From the NCBI GenBank assembly GCA_930989765.1, contig CAKNNA010000007.1:1-52695 (forward strand): a DNA stretch of 52,695 nucleotides, in the 5' to 3' direction. Below are positions 45,301 through 52,695 of the stretch, one piece after another (within the stretch, counting starts at the first letter, position 1; every line of letters begins with the position of its first letter). The notes beneath the pieces are model-generated. The model saw only the letters and a list, made by a program, of their open reading frames with translations. It searched no databases and was not told where the DNA came from. The stretch is from an uncultured Clostridium sp. (lineage in GTDB: Bacteria; Bacillota; Clostridia; TANB77; CAG-508). The translations under genes and the position numbers were made by a program.

Positions 45301-47460
45301 TTGTACTAATATATCATTTACATCAAATTCATCATCTCTATACAATCCATTTCTCTTAGATTGTTTTTCTGCTTGGATGTCTTCAAATACATATCCTGAT
45401 AAGTTTATATATATTTGTTTGTTTTCTATCACATCTTGCTCATGATCTGTTGATACTTCTACTGCTTCTAATTTTGCATATAAATCTCCTGGTGCCTTAG
45501 TTTCATATGCTAGATATGTTCCTATAAATATGCCTTCTATATGTAAGTTTCCTAAACTATCTGTGAAAAATTCTGTTGCATCATCAATACTATCAACATA
45601 GCTAATGTCTCCATTTGCATTCATATGAATATATTTTCCAGTTGCTTCATATTGGAATTTAAATCCTACATTTGCTATTGCATTTAAAGTATATTCATCT
45701 ACTTTTTTGATGTTTAATTCACCTGTTGTTCTTTTATTATATATTGTATATGGTGTGTATCCTTTTAAAACCCATCTCCAAGTTGCAAGTTCATTATTTT
45801 CTGAAGGTGTTCTTCCTAATACATTTTCATATAGGTTAGTTATAAATGTATTTCTCCATGTGTCTGTTTCTTGAAAATAGTTTTTAAATTCATCTGAGTT
45901 ATATATATTTGCTAAAACTTGTCTTTCATTTTCAGGTGTTCTTCCATTATTTAGAATTGCTACATTTCCGCTTAGTCCAGCTGCATCTGGATCTCTTCCT
46001 AGTATTGCTTTATATGCTACTCTTACATAGTCTTCATTACTTAATCTTGCAGTTGCTGCTCTTCCTTCTGTACTTTCGTATATTCCTTTTATTACTTCTC
46101 TTGCTATTTCCGTTTTAGTTGAATATAAATAACATTTTACATCTATTGTGTTTGTTCCAGAATCTGTTGATATTTCAGCATTTTCGTATTCTGGATTATT
46201 ATTTGCAACTTCTTCCCATGTCCAAGTTCCTATTGGTATATTTGTAAGTGTTATTTCACCATTTCCATCTGTTTCCCATATTACATTTGGGTCATTAGGG
46301 TCTGTTGACCATCCCCCTTGTTTTGTATAATATTTGTCTCTATATTTAAATCTGAATTGTACATTTGGCAATTTAGTTAGATTATCTTTATCTAATTTTA
46401 TTAATTTAAGGTTTCCTGGAAAATCTAAAGGTATATCTGTTGTTATAGATAGGTCTTTATCAATAGTATCTACATATGGATTTACTAACATAACTCTTTG
46501 GTCAGATCCTCCATTTAAAAACCATAATTCGGCTGAATATACTTCTTTTGTATTATTAACTTTAAATATAGCTGAAATACTTTTAATTCCTTCTATTCCT
46601 TCTTGTGCATCTATTGATATATAAAAATCTCTATCTGATTTTATATCTGTATAATTTATAAAGTTTTGATTAGTACCTTCATATTCACTTATAAATATCT
46701 TGCTTGCATCTATTGGATTATTTTCTTTATCTGTTACTGTAAAACTTTGTATTTCACCTGTAAAATTCCAGTTAAAAGGTCCTATATTATAAAATGCTTT
46801 TTCTACTCCATCTACTTGTCTATAATACATTCCAACTTTTACATTTTCTTTTACTGTATTATCAACTGGATCTTTTACATCAGTAGTTGTATCTGAGTTT
46901 CCTAAACTTTGTACATATTCATTCATTGCATTTTCTGTATCAGATGAAACAGTTATCCAATCATTTGCTGGATCTTGCCATCCTTGTAGTCCAAAACGTG
47001 CTCCTACAGTACTTAACCATTTATTAATATTTCTGTATATACCGCGTTGTGCTTGTGAATAGCCACCATATGTTCCATAACCTACATTTCTTCCTAAATA
47101 TGTTAGATATGCAAGTTTTGCATTCTCAATTTTCTCCTCGTCTGAAAGTCCTTCTATTAATGTATTATTTCTATCATAAACTTGGTTTCCTACAATTTTT
47201 ACATATTGAGACACAGTAGCAGAAGTATATCTACTATTCCACAATGCTGCACCATGGTTTATGCAGTATAAGTCAACCCTATATTCTAGTGAATACTGAT
47301 TTATCCAGACAGTACTTCCTACCGAGTTTGGTCCTAATTGTTTGACTTCATCTAATGATGATAAATATGCTCCATTTGCATAAGTAATTAAAACAATTAT
47401 AAATGCAGAAATAAGTACTAATATTATAGTTATATGTTTTAATATTTTACTCACCTTCAT
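42319..47460 (-). CDS. B-type surface protein 1: thioester-like head, DUF4214, SdrD_B, TPNTG anchor
   Basis: A 1,713-residue paralog of the protein at 31122-36902. Signal helix at about 9-28; a head with LYCINHG (Cys66) and YSQAQRGIYR (Gln136/138), a Cys...Gln pairing like that of thioester adhesin domains (inferred, not proven); SpaA (about 345-450); two DUF4214-like units (about 465-580; VAYKAILGRDPDAAGL and NVLGRTP); one SpaA; SdrD_B (about 688); AGYGHIYKYANRFE; a second SdrD_B (about 1142); and ITPNTGADRN, membrane helix, KRKVIGRGKDT. It has one SpaA after DUF4214 where the paralog has three. GGAGG is only two bases before the ATG, so GTG at codon 3 (47454) may be the real start. It lies 11 bases after the A-type gene. 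Confidence 0.88.
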   Translation of the reverse strand: MKVSKILKHITIILVLISAFIIVLITYANGAYLSSLDEVKQLGPNSVGSTVWINQYSLEYRVDLYCINHGAALWNSRYTSATVSQYVKIVGNQVYDRNNTLIEGLSDEEKIENAKLAYLTYLGRNVGYGTYGGYSQAQRGIYRNINKWLSTVGARFGLQGWQDPANDWITVSSDTENAMNEYVQSLGNSDTTTDVKDPVDNTVKENVKVGMYYRQVDGVEKAFYNIGPFNWNFTGEIQSFTVTDKENNPIDASKIFISEYEGTNQNFINYTDIKSDRDFYISIDAQEGIEGIKSISAIFKVNNTKEVYSAELWFLNGGSDQRVMLVNPYVDTIDKDLSITTDIPLDFPGNLKLIKLDKDNLTKLPNVQFRFKYRDKYYTKQGGWSTDPNDPNVIWETDGNGEITLTNIPIGTWTWEEVANNNPEYENAEISTDSGTNTIDVKCYLYSTKTEIAREVIKGIYESTEGRAATARLSNEDYVRVAYKAILGRDPDAAGLSGNVAILNNGRTPENERQVLANIYNSDEFKNYFQETDTWRNTFITNLYENVLGRTPSENNELATWRWVLKGYTPYTIYNKRTTGELNIKKVDEYTLNAIANVGFKFQYEATGKYIHMNANGDISYVDSIDDATEFFTDSLGNLHIEGIFIGTYLAYETKAPGDLYAKLEAVEVSTDHEQDVIENKQIYINLSGYVFEDIQAEKQSKRNGLYRDDEFDVNDILVQGVKVRLKEGNTIVKETTTDSNGAYRFEQVLIDSLPNYYIEFEYDGLIYANTTPYLDKANGGKASEGELRNTFNNNFATVENGGANNKVAVKDRSGNTVYNVDYSLNPDTASASIGNTSQLTITANTNNAGYKLEYQKGSGETEIRNINLGIYKRTQADLAMMQDLDQVKIEIAGYGHIYKYANRFEHLEGDEMDYTKDSWNVGVRYKNPYNQLIYTRPIYNSDANYEDENEENELKVALTYKIAIRNEETIAGKVNQVVDYFDKRYEIAGIGTSINEETGLIENALNYTEDTSYSSDTYKKVIINTDILVQASTSNTDETAKTNTAKYIYIQFNLSRDNILNLLNEAKINNNDVSRLPNLENIAEITSYTSYSDAQGQTLYAALDKDSVPQNTEPGNTSTYEDDTDTAPTIAITIANAREVSGTIFEDNAIDESLSDKNIREGNGTLDEGENSIGGVKVQLVEVDDAGNVTDNVAKVFDEQANNGNGEWTDAECSAETTQDGNYSISGYIPGRYAIKYIWGDGTYKIVDGNQEAYTDMVENYKATNLTQSKYESEANNNKFYRDANESEIRTSHALDDYETRQEIDNQLNEHYQYDENGNIITDENGNPILEEGYNHNTEVTINEMTSTTPEMEFHVEYDDNDLTTITYSRITDRVAFKVGHMDFGIIRRPVQSVNFVKTLSKIRITLANGQVLIDGYIDDEGNLQGETGGYLSYVKPVKENGITVQNGYLRAELDSELIQGATVEMEYKLRTENTSNADYTSEGFYNFSEDYYNNLNNGEELKNQEIITITPSRIVDYLDAKSVYKQGDPTNEEYRWRQATIQDLKDMNLVASNVIQALEDGKYQYEENGEIYEEELNETQIFTTDYLDTTTLKPVRMENGEKRQAEGGDVYMVVEKILNTAEDANFTNQAELSLIDKPGGSKIPPTPGNYIPNEHPQEEDEDTSQEVIITPNTGADRNYVLPITISIITIAIIGVGIIIIKRKVIGRGKDT

Positions 47461-47471
47461 TTCCTCCTTTC

Positions 47472-50400
47472 TTATATAATTTTCTTTTTTAAAACTTTCT
47501 TTGTAATTATAATTGCTACAACTCCAAGTATTGCAACTATAGTAATTATAATTAATACTGTTCCTATTACTTGTCCTGTTTTTATAGAAATTAATACATC
47601 TGCTGAACCTAAGTCATCTTCTGTTAAGTTATTTCCCGGAGTAGAGTCTATGTCTTCTAATCCTTGTTCATTATAACTTTCTGCAATTTCTGCTTTGTTA
47701 TTTATTAATCCCGTATTATTTACTGTCATTTGTTTTGTTACAGTTAATTTTATGTCTCTTGATTCACCTGGTAATAATTTTACATCTTGCAAACTTGTAT
47801 TATAAAGTTTTTGTCCAGATTGATACCAGTCACTATTAAGTTCTGAACTAAATTTATATTCTGATGATAAGTAATCTACTATACTTCTTGCATATCCTTC
47901 TACTTCTCCTTCATTTGTAACTCTTATTGTATATTCTACTATTACAGTTGAACTATTTAATAGCTTTGAATCTATTTCTGTTTTTACTAAAGTCTCATTC
48001 GTGTATTCTTGTGTTTGTGTTCCACTTGAATTCTGTACTATAATTTTACTTACATATTTATCTAGTTTTAGGTCAAATATTTTTGCTTCTTTTAAACCTA
48101 TATTAATATTTGCTATATTGCTATTTTCTATAACAATAATATCAGTTGCTGCTACTTGATTTGTTTTGCCATCTATTGTTATTTCTTTATTAATAACTTT
48201 TGAAGTTAATGCATCTTGAACTCCTTCTTTATTATAGTCTGTTAATATATATTTTGATGTATCATATTCGAATATTACTATATATTCTCCTTGTGGTACT
48301 CTATTTAAACTATAAAATCCACTTTCATTTGTTATTGCTGTAATTTCATTTCCGTCTTCATCTTTTACAAATGTATTTGTATTTGTGTCTAATAATTTTA
48401 CATTTATTCCTTCTAATAAAGTTTCTTCTTGATCTAATTCTCCATCTTGGTTTATATCAAGCCAAGCTCTACCACTAATTATTTTAGTTTCTTGAACTGA
48501 TGGATTATTTGGGTCTTCTGGATTTTCTGGATTATTTGGGTCATTTGGATCATCTGGATTATTTGGGTTATCTGGGTCTTCTGGATTATTTGGGTCATCA
48601 GGTGTAATTGGCTCATCACCTTCTGGCTCTAATATGTGCATTACTTCAACTTTTTGTACTTCTACTGTACCAACATCTAATGAAGCAATATTTGTTATTT
48701 CTTTTACTTCTTCATTTTTTAAGATATAATTTACTATTACTTCTATTGTATATTGTACTGTTTGACCTGGCTCTAATGTATCATTGATTTCTATGTATTT
48801 ATCATAATACATAGTATATTGGTCTTCTGTTAATTCTTGATTATTTCTTTTTATTGATTGCAATGTAACTAAATTTGAAATTTCATCAGTTAATTTTACA
48901 GAATTTTGTGATGTTTTTCCATTATTTGTTACTGTTACATTATAAGTAATAATATCTCCTGCTGATACATAATCGTTTTGATTTTCTGAAGTATTTGATA
49001 ATGTTATATCTATTTCATTTATTGTTGATTCTATCTCATTTGTTCTATATGTTTGATTATTAAATGTGCAAGTTGCTTTTATTTTCATTATTTCTTGCTC
49101 TTTTAATACTGGTATTCTAACTTTTATTATAATTTCTTTTTCTTCTGATGCTTCTATATTATCTATTAAATTTTGTGTCTCTTCTATTGATACTTGTTTT
49201 TCTTGTATTGTACTATAATAACTTATATCTATAATTTCCGCATTATTTATTTCTGGAGTAAATTGTATATTTTGTATGTTTTGCTCGGAATTATTTTTTA
49301 TTGTAGCCACAAATTGATATATACTACCTGATTCTAGATTTTCTGTATTACCTGCCCCTGAACGAAGCATTGAAAATTCTAAAATTCCATCACTTACTTC
49401 TATACTCAATATATCTGATTGTTTAGTTACTTCTCCATATGTTATTTTTGAAATGTTTTCTATTTTTCCTATATTTTCTTTTACTCTAACATAATATTCT
49501 CTTGTAGCCTTTTGACCTATTTGAAGTGAATCTATTGTATATTCAATTTCTTTTCTATTTGAGTCCTCTACAAATATACCGTTATTTGTGTTTTCTACAC
49601 TACCTGTAATAGCTTCTTCTGCATATACTGTTCCTTCTGGTACTTGTCCTTGCATTTTTACATTTGTTACATTTTCTGATCCTGTATTTGTTACAGTTAA
49701 TTCATATTTTACCAGTTCTCCTTTATTAACAGTTGTTACTTCTTTCCCTCCAACATATGCTTTTATAGAAGTTTCAAGTACTGCTCCTACACCTGTTTCT
49801 AATTTAATTCTGTCTAAAGTTATTGTTTTATTAACACCTGTTGCTTCTACATAATTAATATCATATCCTAATTGCATTTGTTTATTATATTCCAAATTAG
49901 CTGGTAAGATTATATTATATGAAAAGTTTAGGCTTTCACTTACATCTAAACTATCTATTAAAATAAGATATTTTTGCGTTGCTTCTGGATTTGTAATTGT
50001 TTCTACCCAATTATTAGATGCATTTTCTATATCATCTGTTGCATTTGCATTTTCTGTGTAATATACTTTTACTTTAGATGCATCTATTCCAGTTAGTTTG
50101 ATTTCACTTACAGATGTATCTATATTATTTGTAGAATTTTTATTTGGAAATTCTCCAAGTATTTTTACATTTGAAACTTGTGCATCATTATTATTGATTA
50201 TTTCACTATTAAATGTTACTTGTTTTGCTTCTTTTCCTAATTCTAGTTTTGAAGTTTTTTCTCCTTCATTGTTAATTATTTGTATTCCATATTCTGGTAT
50301 ACTTGTGTTTGTAACCATTCCAGTATATGCTACTATATTTATTGGTAATAATTCTTCACCTTGAGATGCACCATTTTTGTAGTTTACTGCATTTTCATTT

Positions 50401-52361
50401 GTATATATTAATTTTATGTTTTGCAGACTACTTGGAACTTTTTTGTCTACTGTTATATTTGCTTTTATTACAATTGTTAAACCTTCTATTGCTTCATTAA
50501 AGTATTCTTTTTGTTCTCCTTCTAGGCTTAATATTATTGCATTTCCTTGCATATATGATTCTACTATTTTAAATCCTTCTGCATATAGTGGCTCTGATAT
50601 TGATTTTACATCTATTTTTTCTATTTGCTCTGGGAATTCTATTCTTATAGTAGGGTTTTTGTATAGTTCATATTTTTCTGAGTTTGAATTTAATACTACT
50701 TTTATTTCTACATCTTCATTTACTTGCATTGTTGATAGGTCTTTTCTGTCTATTGTTATTTGTGCAGAGCTTTCTGTTTCTTCTAATGATGTTACTGATG
50801 TTTTTGGCTCTAAGTTTGTTACCATATCACTTGATGTATATGTACCTTCAATTGTAAATGATAGCATGTTTGTATTTTGTATTAATTGTTTTGCATTTTC
50901 TTTAATAAGCTTTGTTAATTTGAAATTTAGGGCTCCTGTTTTTTCTGGTTTTGATGTTACTATTTTTACTTGTTTTACATTGTCCCCTAGGTTTAGTATT
51001 ACATTTCCATTTTCGTCAGCTTCTGTTTCTTTATTTATTAATCCTATTTGTTCTGATGTTTCATTATTTATTATTTTTAGTTCTCCATTTTCACCAAGTA
51101 CATCTTGAAGATTTTGTTTTGATATACTAATATTTGTTGTATATACATTTTGTAATCCTATGTTTTCTATATTTTCTACTAGTGTTATTTCGTCTGCTAC
51201 ACTTGATAGGTTTACATTTAAGTTTACATCTTGAACTATGCTTCTTTCTATTCCTGCATATAATTTTCCTTTATATATACTTGTTTCTTCATTTGCTATG
51301 TCTATTGTTATACTTGAATCTTTTTCTTCTTTTCCTATTGTGGTTTCATATCTTTTTGAAATGGTTGTATTGTTTTTGTCATATAATAATGTTTTTGAAG
51401 AAATTTCTATTTCTTGGGCTTCATTTTCTTCTATTGAGTCATATATATATGTGACTATTATTGTATCTTGCCCTTCTTTTTCCCATTTAACTTTTCCATC
51501 TTCTTCTGGATTATTTATGTTTATATTTATTAAACCTGTATTTGCATCATAATTCCAGTCTTCTTGTTTTAGTTTTTCTCCATTAGTTGTTAAGTTTCCT
51601 TTTGAAGTTAATTCTACTTCTTGTGGATATTTATCTTCTAATTTAGGAGATGGGATTTCTAAAGATGTTGTTTTAATAGGATATAGATTATTTTCAATTC
51701 CTGATGTTACTTCTATTTGAATTATTCTTTTAGGCTCTCCTTTATAATCTAATACTTTATTTGTTATTACATCATATTTTAATATAGCTCCTATGTATTC
51801 TTCTGTATATGGACTTGTTAATATTAGTCTTACTGTTTTTGCCCCTGTTATTGTTATGTCTTTTTCAGAACTATCTTTGTATATTCCATTTAGAGTTATA
51901 TTACTTTCCATATCAATTGAATTTATATCAAAAATATCATCTTTAATTATTTCTATTCCTACATCTAGCTCTTTTGTTTCTCCTGCATTTATTTGGTTTA
52001 AGGTTATTGTATTACCTTCTATTTTTGATATTCCTTCACTTAATATTTCTTCACTTAGTCTGAAGTTACTAGAACCTAAAGTTACTATTCCATTAAAGTA
52101 TCCGTCTTTTTTAACACTGATACTTAAATGCAATTTTAGGTTTTCTGAGTTCATTTTTGCTTCTAATGTATTTGCTTTATTTCCTTCTGCATCTACTAGT
52201 GTTACTCCAAATTCTACATTTGAGTTATTTGTTGCTACATCTTGGCTTAGTGCATCTGCTGCATATGATATAGCATTGATTCCTAAAAGAAGGAAATTGG
52301 CAAAAGTCATTGTGATTATTATTGCTATGACTAGTATGGCTTTTCCTATTTTTAGTTTCAT
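47472..52361 (-). CDS. A-type surface protein 1, 1,629 aa
   Basis: Intact paralog of the CGGA-containing A-type gene. Signal helix at about 7-35 (AILVIAIIITMTFANFLLL); a beta-rich N-terminal half; DUF11-like repeats (about 880-1240; VTNTGSENVTNVKMQG and VTNNGKTSQNSVKLTD); an Asn/Asp/Pro linker (about 1250-1289); SdrD_B (ISGRAWLDINQDGELDQEE); a domain beginning IFDLKLDKYVSKIIV; SIKTG, a membrane helix and TKKVLKKKII. There is no LPXTG; the KTG-helix-lysine ending is shared with paralog 2 and, as ATG, with the giant adhesin. The ATG has AGGAGGGG 5 bases upstream. It is the first gene of module 1, with a good promoter and operator copy 1 upstream. It has no in-frame CGG. Confidence 0.88.
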   Translation of the reverse strand: MKLKIGKAILVIAIIITMTFANFLLLGINAISYAADALSQDVATNNSNVEFGVTLVDAEGNKANTLEAKMNSENLKLHLSISVKKDGYFNGIVTLGSSNFRLSEEILSEGISKIEGNTITLNQINAGETKELDVGIEIIKDDIFDINSIDMESNITLNGIYKDSSEKDITITGAKTVRLILTSPYTEEYIGAILKYDVITNKVLDYKGEPKRIIQIEVTSGIENNLYPIKTTSLEIPSPKLEDKYPQEVELTSKGNLTTNGEKLKQEDWNYDANTGLINININNPEEDGKVKWEKEGQDTIIVTYIYDSIEENEAQEIEISSKTLLYDKNNTTISKRYETTIGKEEKDSSITIDIANEETSIYKGKLYAGIERSIVQDVNLNVNLSSVADEITLVENIENIGLQNVYTTNISISKQNLQDVLGENGELKIINNETSEQIGLINKETEADENGNVILNLGDNVKQVKIVTSKPEKTGALNFKLTKLIKENAKQLIQNTNMLSFTIEGTYTSSDMVTNLEPKTSVTSLEETESSAQITIDRKDLSTMQVNEDVEIKVVLNSNSEKYELYKNPTIRIEFPEQIEKIDVKSISEPLYAEGFKIVESYMQGNAIILSLEGEQKEYFNEAIEGLTIVIKANITVDKKVPSSLQNIKLIYTNENAVNYKNGASQGEELLPINIVAYTGMVTNTSIPEYGIQIINNEGEKTSKLELGKEAKQVTFNSEIINNNDAQVSNVKILGEFPNKNSTNNIDTSVSEIKLTGIDASKVKVYYTENANATDDIENASNNWVETITNPEATQKYLILIDSLDVSESLNFSYNIILPANLEYNKQMQLGYDINYVEATGVNKTITLDRIKLETGVGAVLETSIKAYVGGKEVTTVNKGELVKYELTVTNTGSENVTNVKMQGQVPEGTVYAEEAITGSVENTNNGIFVEDSNRKEIEYTIDSLQIGQKATREYYVRVKENIGKIENISKITYGEVTKQSDILSIEVSDGILEFSMLRSGAGNTENLESGSIYQFVATIKNNSEQNIQNIQFTPEINNAEIIDISYYSTIQEKQVSIEETQNLIDNIEASEEKEIIIKVRIPVLKEQEIMKIKATCTFNNQTYRTNEIESTINEIDITLSNTSENQNDYVSAGDIITYNVTVTNNGKTSQNSVKLTDEISNLVTLQSIKRNNQELTEDQYTMYYDKYIEINDTLEPGQTVQYTIEVIVNYILKNEEVKEITNIASLDVGTVEVQKVEVMHILEPEGDEPITPDDPNNPEDPDNPNNPDDPNDPNNPENPEDPNNPSVQETKIISGRAWLDINQDGELDQEETLLEGINVKLLDTNTNTFVKDEDGNEITAITNESGFYSLNRVPQGEYIVIFEYDTSKYILTDYNKEGVQDALTSKVINKEITIDGKTNQVAATDIIVIENSNIANINIGLKEAKIFDLKLDKYVSKIIVQNSSGTQTQEYTNETLVKTEIDSKLLNSSTVIVEYTIRVTNEGEVEGYARSIVDYLSSEYKFSSELNSDWYQSGQKLYNTSLQDVKLLPGESRDIKLTVTKQMTVNNTGLINNKAEIAESYNEQGLEDIDSTPGNNLTEDDLGSADVLISIKTGQVIGTVLIIITIVAILGVVAIIITKKVLKKKII
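48494..48614 (-). repeat. Tandem coding repeat: Asn/Asp/Pro linker of A-type protein 1
   Basis: Short repeats encoding PNNPEDPDNPNNPDDP-type sequence, about 40 residues, at the same domain boundary as the Asp/Pro linker in paralog 2 but different in length and unit. Confidence 0.8.
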
Positions 52362-52408
52362 TTTTACCCCTCCTAAACTTAATATTTGTTTATAATACTA
52401 CTTATTAT

Positions 52409-52437
52409 ATAATAATTGCTATAAACTATGGTGTCAA
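52409..52437 (-). promoter_or_regulatory. Promoter of surface module 1
   Basis: Minus-strand perfect TTGACA (52432-52437), 17 bases, TATTAT (52409-52414), 47 bases before the ATG. Operator copy 1 begins 40 bases upstream of the -35, a position usual for an activator site. Confidence 0.75.
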
Positions 52438-52477
52438 GCTTGTTTTTTTTTGGTTTTTTATTGTTTTTATTTCCCTT

Positions 52478-52541
52478 ATTACGGAAATTCTATTTTCATT
52501 TGTGTTTCGTTTTTATTAAATTTTTGTTACATTTTCGTTAC
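52478..52541 (-). promoter_or_regulatory. Shared surface-regulon operator, copy 1
   Basis: Plus-strand ATTACGGAAA (52478-52487), then 46 bases from its ACGGAAA lies TTACATTTTCGTTAC (52527-52541), two TTAC motifs 11 bases apart, with ATTAAATTTTT before them; a further GTTAC lies at 52557. The near edge is 117 bases from the start codon. The rest of the window end (52562-52695) shows no gene. Confidence 0.65.
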
Positions 52542-52695
52542 TTGGGTTAATTTTACGTTACATAAATACCCTATAATATATTATACATTGATTTTTAGTA
52601 TTTTTCAAGGCTTTTTGTAATTTATTTTTACTATTCAATATCTCGTCAATTAACAAAGTAAATGCAACTATGAAGAAAGATAGTTGAAATAAGTC

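Overview
The window is very AT-rich DNA from a low-GC Gram-positive, spore-forming Clostridia-type bacterium. The evidence is a full-length SpoIIE, a YabE-like 3D-domain hydrolase, AGGAGG ribosome binding sites, and huge cell-surface proteins with Cna-B, SpaA, MucBP and LPXTG-like anchors. Nearly everything is on the minus strand; only lemA-htpX is on the plus strand.

Layout in minus-strand order. (1) Two paralogous surface-protein modules, 52361-42319 and 41902-31122. Each has an A-type gene (DUF11/SdrD_B/DP-rich linker/C-terminal membrane helix) followed by a B-type gene (YCI.HG cysteine, SpaA, DUF4214-like and SdrD_B domains, TPNTG anchor). A small membrane protein follows the second module. 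(2) spoIIE. (3) A housekeeping cluster: WG-repeat protein, unknown membrane protein, acpS, tatD. (4) Convergent lemA-htpX, then the divergent YabE-like gene. (5) One giant adhesin of about 5,804 residues (19739-2324). (6) xth and an AI-2E family permease. Palindromic repeats of two families lie at gene ends.

The most important observation concerns decoding. Read with plain triplets, five genes break into adjacent fragments and tatD loses its normal end. Each of the six breaks is at an in-frame CGG codon (plus-strand positions 5661, 23274, 25516, 29076, 29743, 39341) followed by A (five times) or C (once). Reading CGGN as one four-base unit, which is the same as skipping one base, restores every gene: SpoIIE to 813 residues, TatD with a normal C-terminus, and an unbroken Cna-B repeat in the giant adhesin. 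By eye I found no other in-frame CGG in about 16,460 codons. About 80 CGG trinucleotides lie out of frame in the same genes without any frame disruption. This argues that CGG is not a triplet Arg codon here and that ribosomes shift +1 at it, by a quadruplet-reading tRNA or by frameshifting at an unassigned codon.

A second shared signal lies 108-117 bases upstream of the start codons of the two A-type genes and the giant adhesin. It is an ACGGAAA motif followed, 46-47 bases further upstream of the gene, by two TTAC(A) motifs exactly 11 bases apart. It looks like the operator of a common surface-protein regulon.
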